Origin: Chloroflexota bacterium
GTDB lineage: Bacteria > Chloroflexota > Dehalococcoidia > SAR202 > UBA11138
Length of the DNA: 6,564 bases
Reading direction: 5' to 3'
Assembly: GCA_002710885.1 (NCBI GenBank)
Contig: PAIW01000102.1
Coordinates: 12,388 to 18,951 of the forward strand
Shown: positions 5,080 through 6,564 of the stretch, one piece after another
How the letters are laid out: every line of letters starts with the position of its first letter
How positions within the stretch are numbered: the first letter of the stretch is position 1
Notes under the pieces: model-generated
Seen by the model: the letters and a program-made list of their open reading frames with translations, nothing else
Told to the model about the DNA's origin: nothing
Database searches by the model: none
Made by a program: the position numbers and the translations under genes

Positions 5080-5474
5080 TCACTCGACGCCTGTCACGAT
5101 GCCGTCGGCGTCAGTGATAAGGTGCCCCTTGCAGGAGCGCAACAGAACCATGCGGTTGCTCCACGGGTCCTCGAAGACGACGGCTCGGCCAATTTAGATG
5201 TCGAAGGGCGGCATGATCCAGCATCCTCGATTCTGCGGGCGGCGGCGTCTGCCGATTCCACCGAGAGGTCGATTTCCTGGTAGTCGCGTTCGTTCTGAAT
5301 CACGATCTCTGTCTCAGAGCCAGGCATGTGAAGCCCGACTTCCAACTCGGTTTTCCATATGATCTCATGCCACAAGATGTCTCCATAGTATCGAACGCCT
5401 GCATCAATGTCAGGCACGTAGAATTGCACAGCGTCAACCATCTGAAACAACGGGATGGATTTGGTGTCGTCCAT
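5080..5474 (-). pseudogene. VOC (glyoxalase/bleomycin-resistance fold) protein, frameshifted and with a stop codon
   Basis: The first 86 residues from the ATG at 5474 read as a normal single-domain VOC protein: AVQFYVPDIDAGVRYYGD (15-32), HEIIWKTELEVGLHMP (36-51), ETEIVIQ (54-60), IDLSVESADAAARRIEDAG (68-86). After about 5217 the frame goes bad (SCRPSTSKLAEPSSS…) and ends at a TGA at 5094. In the neighbouring minus-strand frame the expected C-terminal half continues: IMPPFDI, then a TAA (5196-5194), then IGRAVVFEDPWSNRMVLL and a short tail to a TGA at 5080-5082. The family pattern 'P..i..G…v.f.DP.gN…l' is intact across that second frame. So there are two lesions, a small deletion (one or four bases fits) and a nonsense codon, probably CAA to TAA. 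The reconstructed length of about 131 residues equals a normal VOC protein. The ATG still has AAAGGAG four bases upstream. A truncated 126-residue product might be made, but is unlikely to fold. Confidence 0.82.
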
Positions 5475-5558
5475 GGGACTCCTTTCGCTTGGGCACGCAA
5501 TAAATCTGGCAGCGCTCTGGTGGGTCGACGCCTCAGGATATGCCCGTCGAATAACATT

Positions 5559-5628
5559 TATCTGCCACTATCGCCGCTAGTGTCACCGGATAGACCTCGG
5601 TAAAACCACTGAGGACAGCGGCAGATAG
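5559..5628. repeat. Nested inverted repeat upstream of the CoA-transferase promoter
   Basis: CTATC-GCCGCT (5568-5578) pairs with AGCGGC-A-GATAG (5617-5628) over 11 base pairs with one bulged A. Alternatively TATCTGCC (5559-5566) pairs with GGCAGATA (5620-5627) over 8 base pairs. Inside, CCTCGGT (5595-5601) pairs with ACTGAGG (5608-5614) around a six-base loop. A further small hairpin CACTA…TAGTG (5566-5570 / 5578-5582) would exclude the outer stem. The element ends nine bases before the -35 hexamer of the rightward promoter candidate, and no U-tract follows. It may be a binding dyad for a regulator or a small mobile-type repeat. Confidence 0.5.
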
Positions 5629-5636
5629 CTAACGCG

Positions 5637-5663
5637 TTGTCAGAATATGGCAAAGGGTATAGT
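5637..5663 (+). promoter_or_regulatory. Promoter candidate of the CoA-transferase operon
   Basis: TTGTCA (5637-5642) and TATAGT (5658-5663) each match the sigma-70-type hexamers at five of six bases, with a 15-base spacer that is shorter than ideal. The predicted RNA start near 5670 leaves a leader of about 25 bases containing AGGAG and the TTG start at 5696. It would put the ATG at 5675 only about five bases from the RNA end. Confidence 0.45.
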
Positions 5664-5683
5664 CTCGCTACATCATGTGGCAC

Positions 5684-5688
5684 AGGAG
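5684..5688 (+). promoter_or_regulatory. Shine-Dalgarno deciding a TTG start for CoA-transferase subunit A
   Basis: AGGAG lies seven bases before the TTG at 5696, while the upstream in-frame ATG at 5675 has no ribosome-binding site. The TTG start also yields the family-typical N-terminus (M)INKIFSSMDEAVADI. Confidence 0.7.
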
Positions 5689-5695
5689 CGCGCTA

Positions 5696-6409
5696 TTGAT
5701 TAACAAGATATTCTCCAGCATGGATGAGGCGGTCGCCGATATTTCCGATGGCTCAACCATTATGTTCCCTGGTTTCGGAAACACTGGGATTCCCCGTAAC
5801 TTGATGGCTGCGCTTCTGACTCAGGGCGCAAAGAACCTGATAGGCATCTCCAACGGGTCAGGAGGCCGCGATGATCGCATAGACATCGGAGTGTTGGTGC
5901 GCGCCCGTCAGTTCAAGAAGCTGGTTATGGCCTTCACGGCGTCCCCCCATCCCTCCAGAGCCACCATTTTCAATGAGTTGTACGAGGCCGAGGAGATTGA
6001 GGCGGAACTTGTCACTCAAGGCACGATGGCCGAGCGGATACGAGCCGCCGGCGCAGGCATCGGCGCGTTCTACACTCCGGCGAGTGTCGGAACGGAGTTG
6101 GCCGAGGGCAAGGAGCATCGCACGATCGACGGCAAAGAATACGTGCTGGAATACCCGTTCCATGCCGATTACGCTTTCATTCGGGCGACCAGGGCCGACA
6201 ATTGGGGTAACCTCCAGTTCACGCTGGCGCAACGCAACTTCAACCCCATCATGGCGATGGCTGCCAAGATAACCATTGTCGAAGTCGAAGAGGACATTAT
6301 GGAGGCCGGAGCCATCGACCCGGATCACGTTCACACGGCTGGCATATTTGTTGACCGGATTGTGAAAATCCCAGAGGATGGCATCTGGGATTCCGTCCCG
6401 CAGCGATAG
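5696..6409 (+). CDS. Family I CoA-transferase subunit A (3-oxoacid CoA-transferase type)
   Basis: This 237-residue alpha subunit of a heterodimeric CoA-transferase would, with subunit B, move CoA from a donor such as succinyl-CoA to a carboxylic acid (acetoacetate, 3-oxoadipate or similar). Features include the N-terminal KIFSSMDEAVADISDG, the glycine-rich MFPGFGNTGIPRNLM loop, ISNGSGG, the VTQGTMAERIRAAGAGIGAFYTP segment, ADYAFIRATRADNWGNL, and the C-terminal EAGAIDPDHVHTAGIFVDRIV that ends this family. Length matches the usual 220-240. It cannot be assigned to a specific substrate: ScoA, PcaI and AtoD share all of these features. I chose the TTG at 5696 because of AGGAG seven bases upstream and the family-like N-terminus; an ATG at 5675 would add seven residues. 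It starts the rightward unit and is followed 15 bases later by subunit B. Confidence 0.92.
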   Translation: MINKIFSSMDEAVADISDGSTIMFPGFGNTGIPRNLMAALLTQGAKNLIGISNGSGGRDDRIDIGVLVRARQFKKLVMAFTASPHPSRATIFNELYEAEEIEAELVTQGTMAERIRAAGAGIGAFYTPASVGTELAEGKEHRTIDGKEYVLEYPFHADYAFIRATRADNWGNLQFTLAQRNFNPIMAMAAKITIVEVEEDIMEAGAIDPDHVHTAGIFVDRIVKIPEDGIWDSVPQR

Positions 6410-6424
6410 CGGAGAGCAAACATA

Positions 6425-6564
6425 TTGACAGAAAAGACACCGCTGAACCGACGCCAGATGGCCGCCCGTGTTGCCCAGGAGTTCCAGGAAGGCTGGCTGG
6501 TCAACCTCGGAATCGGCATCCCGACGCTTTGCTCCAACTTCGCGAAAGAAGTGATCTTTCACTC
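6425..6564 (+). CDS. CoA-transferase subunit B, 5' part
   Basis: The first 46 residues and part of the next codon are in the window and the gene runs off the right edge. They read (M)TEKTPLNRRQMAARVAQEF, then QEGWLVNLGIGIPTLCSNF and AKEVIFH. The VNLGIGIPTL stretch is the hallmark of the beta subunit of family I CoA-transferases. The following H-S is exactly where the catalytic motif S-E-N-G begins, so the active-site glutamate lies just beyond the last base. The TTG start has GGAG ten bases upstream (6411-6414) and no ATG is available nearby, giving both subunits TTG starts. It completes the heterodimer with the gene 15 bases upstream. The substrate is unresolved, as for subunit A. Confidence 0.9.
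   Translation, partial: MTEKTPLNRRQMAARVAQEFQEGWLVNLGIGIPTLCSNFAKEVIFH

Larger units (their letters stand above)
5475..5695. other. Divergent intergenic region
   Basis: These 221 bases separate the leftward VOC remnant from the rightward CoA-transferase genes and contain no convincing gene. They hold the VOC ribosome-binding site (5485-5479), a weak leftward promoter-like pair (TCGACC at 5528-5523 and TTTATT at 5504-5499, 18-base spacing), a large inverted repeat (5559-5628) and the rightward promoter candidate (5637-5663). The arrangement suits a shared control region, but no regulator gene is present in the window. Confidence 0.5.

Noticed and set aside
5300..5557. 85-codon minus-strand frame overlapping the VOC gene start
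   Set aside because: It has no family features; the VOC N-terminus with its own ribosome-binding site is in a different frame here.
5675..5695. ATG start for CoA-transferase subunit A
   Set aside because: It has no ribosome-binding site, adds seven residues foreign to the family, and lies about five bases from the predicted RNA start; the TTG at 5696 fits better.
5858..6562. Long (234-codon) open frame on the minus strand opposite the CoA-transferase genes
   Set aside because: It lies antisense to two clearly recognisable subunits, shows no family motif and is explained by the codon bias of the real genes.
1..6564. CRISPR array, tRNA/rRNA gene, transposase or riboswitch
   Set aside because: No regularly spaced repeats, cloverleaf, transposase motif or recognisable riboswitch core was found on either strand by eye.

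Overview
The window is a bacterial stretch of slightly GC-rich DNA, densely packed with metabolic genes. Seven genes lie on the minus strand between about 5474 and 459, and a divergently transcribed pair lies on the plus strand from 5696 to the right edge. The mix is a homocysteine S-methyltransferase-family protein, an amidohydrolase, a Rid protein, a VOC protein and a two-subunit CoA-transferase, together with frequent GTG/TTG starts and interspersed palindromic repeats. It would fit an environmental, heterotrophic Chloroflexota-type bacterium (for example the SAR202/Dehalococcoidia side). That assignment is inference from general impression, and no marker gene in the window fixes it.

Layout, reading the minus strand in its direction of transcription (right to left): a disrupted VOC (glyoxalase-fold) gene (5474-5080); a homocysteine S-methyltransferase-family gene (5028-4132) overlapping by four bases a GNAT acetyltransferase gene (4135-3374); an amidohydrolase-2 family gene (3278-2445); a Rid (YjgF/RidA) family gene with an unusual N-terminus (2412-1900); a 155-base gap carrying a palindromic element; then a SAM-dependent methyltransferase (1744-917) and a NUDIX hydrolase (902-459). 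Spacings are short (-4 to about 95 bases, apart from the repeat-bearing gap), so much of this could be one or a few overlapping transcription units. Extended -10 motifs in front of the methyltransferase-family gene (5062-5070) and the amidohydrolase gene (3323-3331) suggest internal promoters. Left of the NUDIX gene, about 370 bases hold no convincing gene but contain GC-rich inverted repeats. A possible minus-strand gene start sits at the very left edge.

On the plus strand, a promoter-like pair (5637-5663) precedes subunit A of a family I CoA-transferase (5696-6409). Subunit B starts at 6425 and runs off the window, which ends just before the expected catalytic-glutamate motif. A sizeable inverted repeat (5559-5628) lies between the divergent units, immediately upstream of that promoter.

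Taken together the locus looks like a small-molecule catabolic or salvage neighbourhood: acyl-CoA activation, hydrolysis or decarboxylation of a carbonyl compound, methyl transfer, and clean-up of reactive enamines and nucleotides. No complete named pathway can be read from it. The most notable points are the doubly damaged VOC gene, the atypical Rid N-terminus with a strong internal ribosome-binding site, the amidohydrolase lacking one usual metal-ligand histidine, and the palindromic intergenic elements. I did not find a defence system, a CRISPR array, a transposase or an RNA gene.
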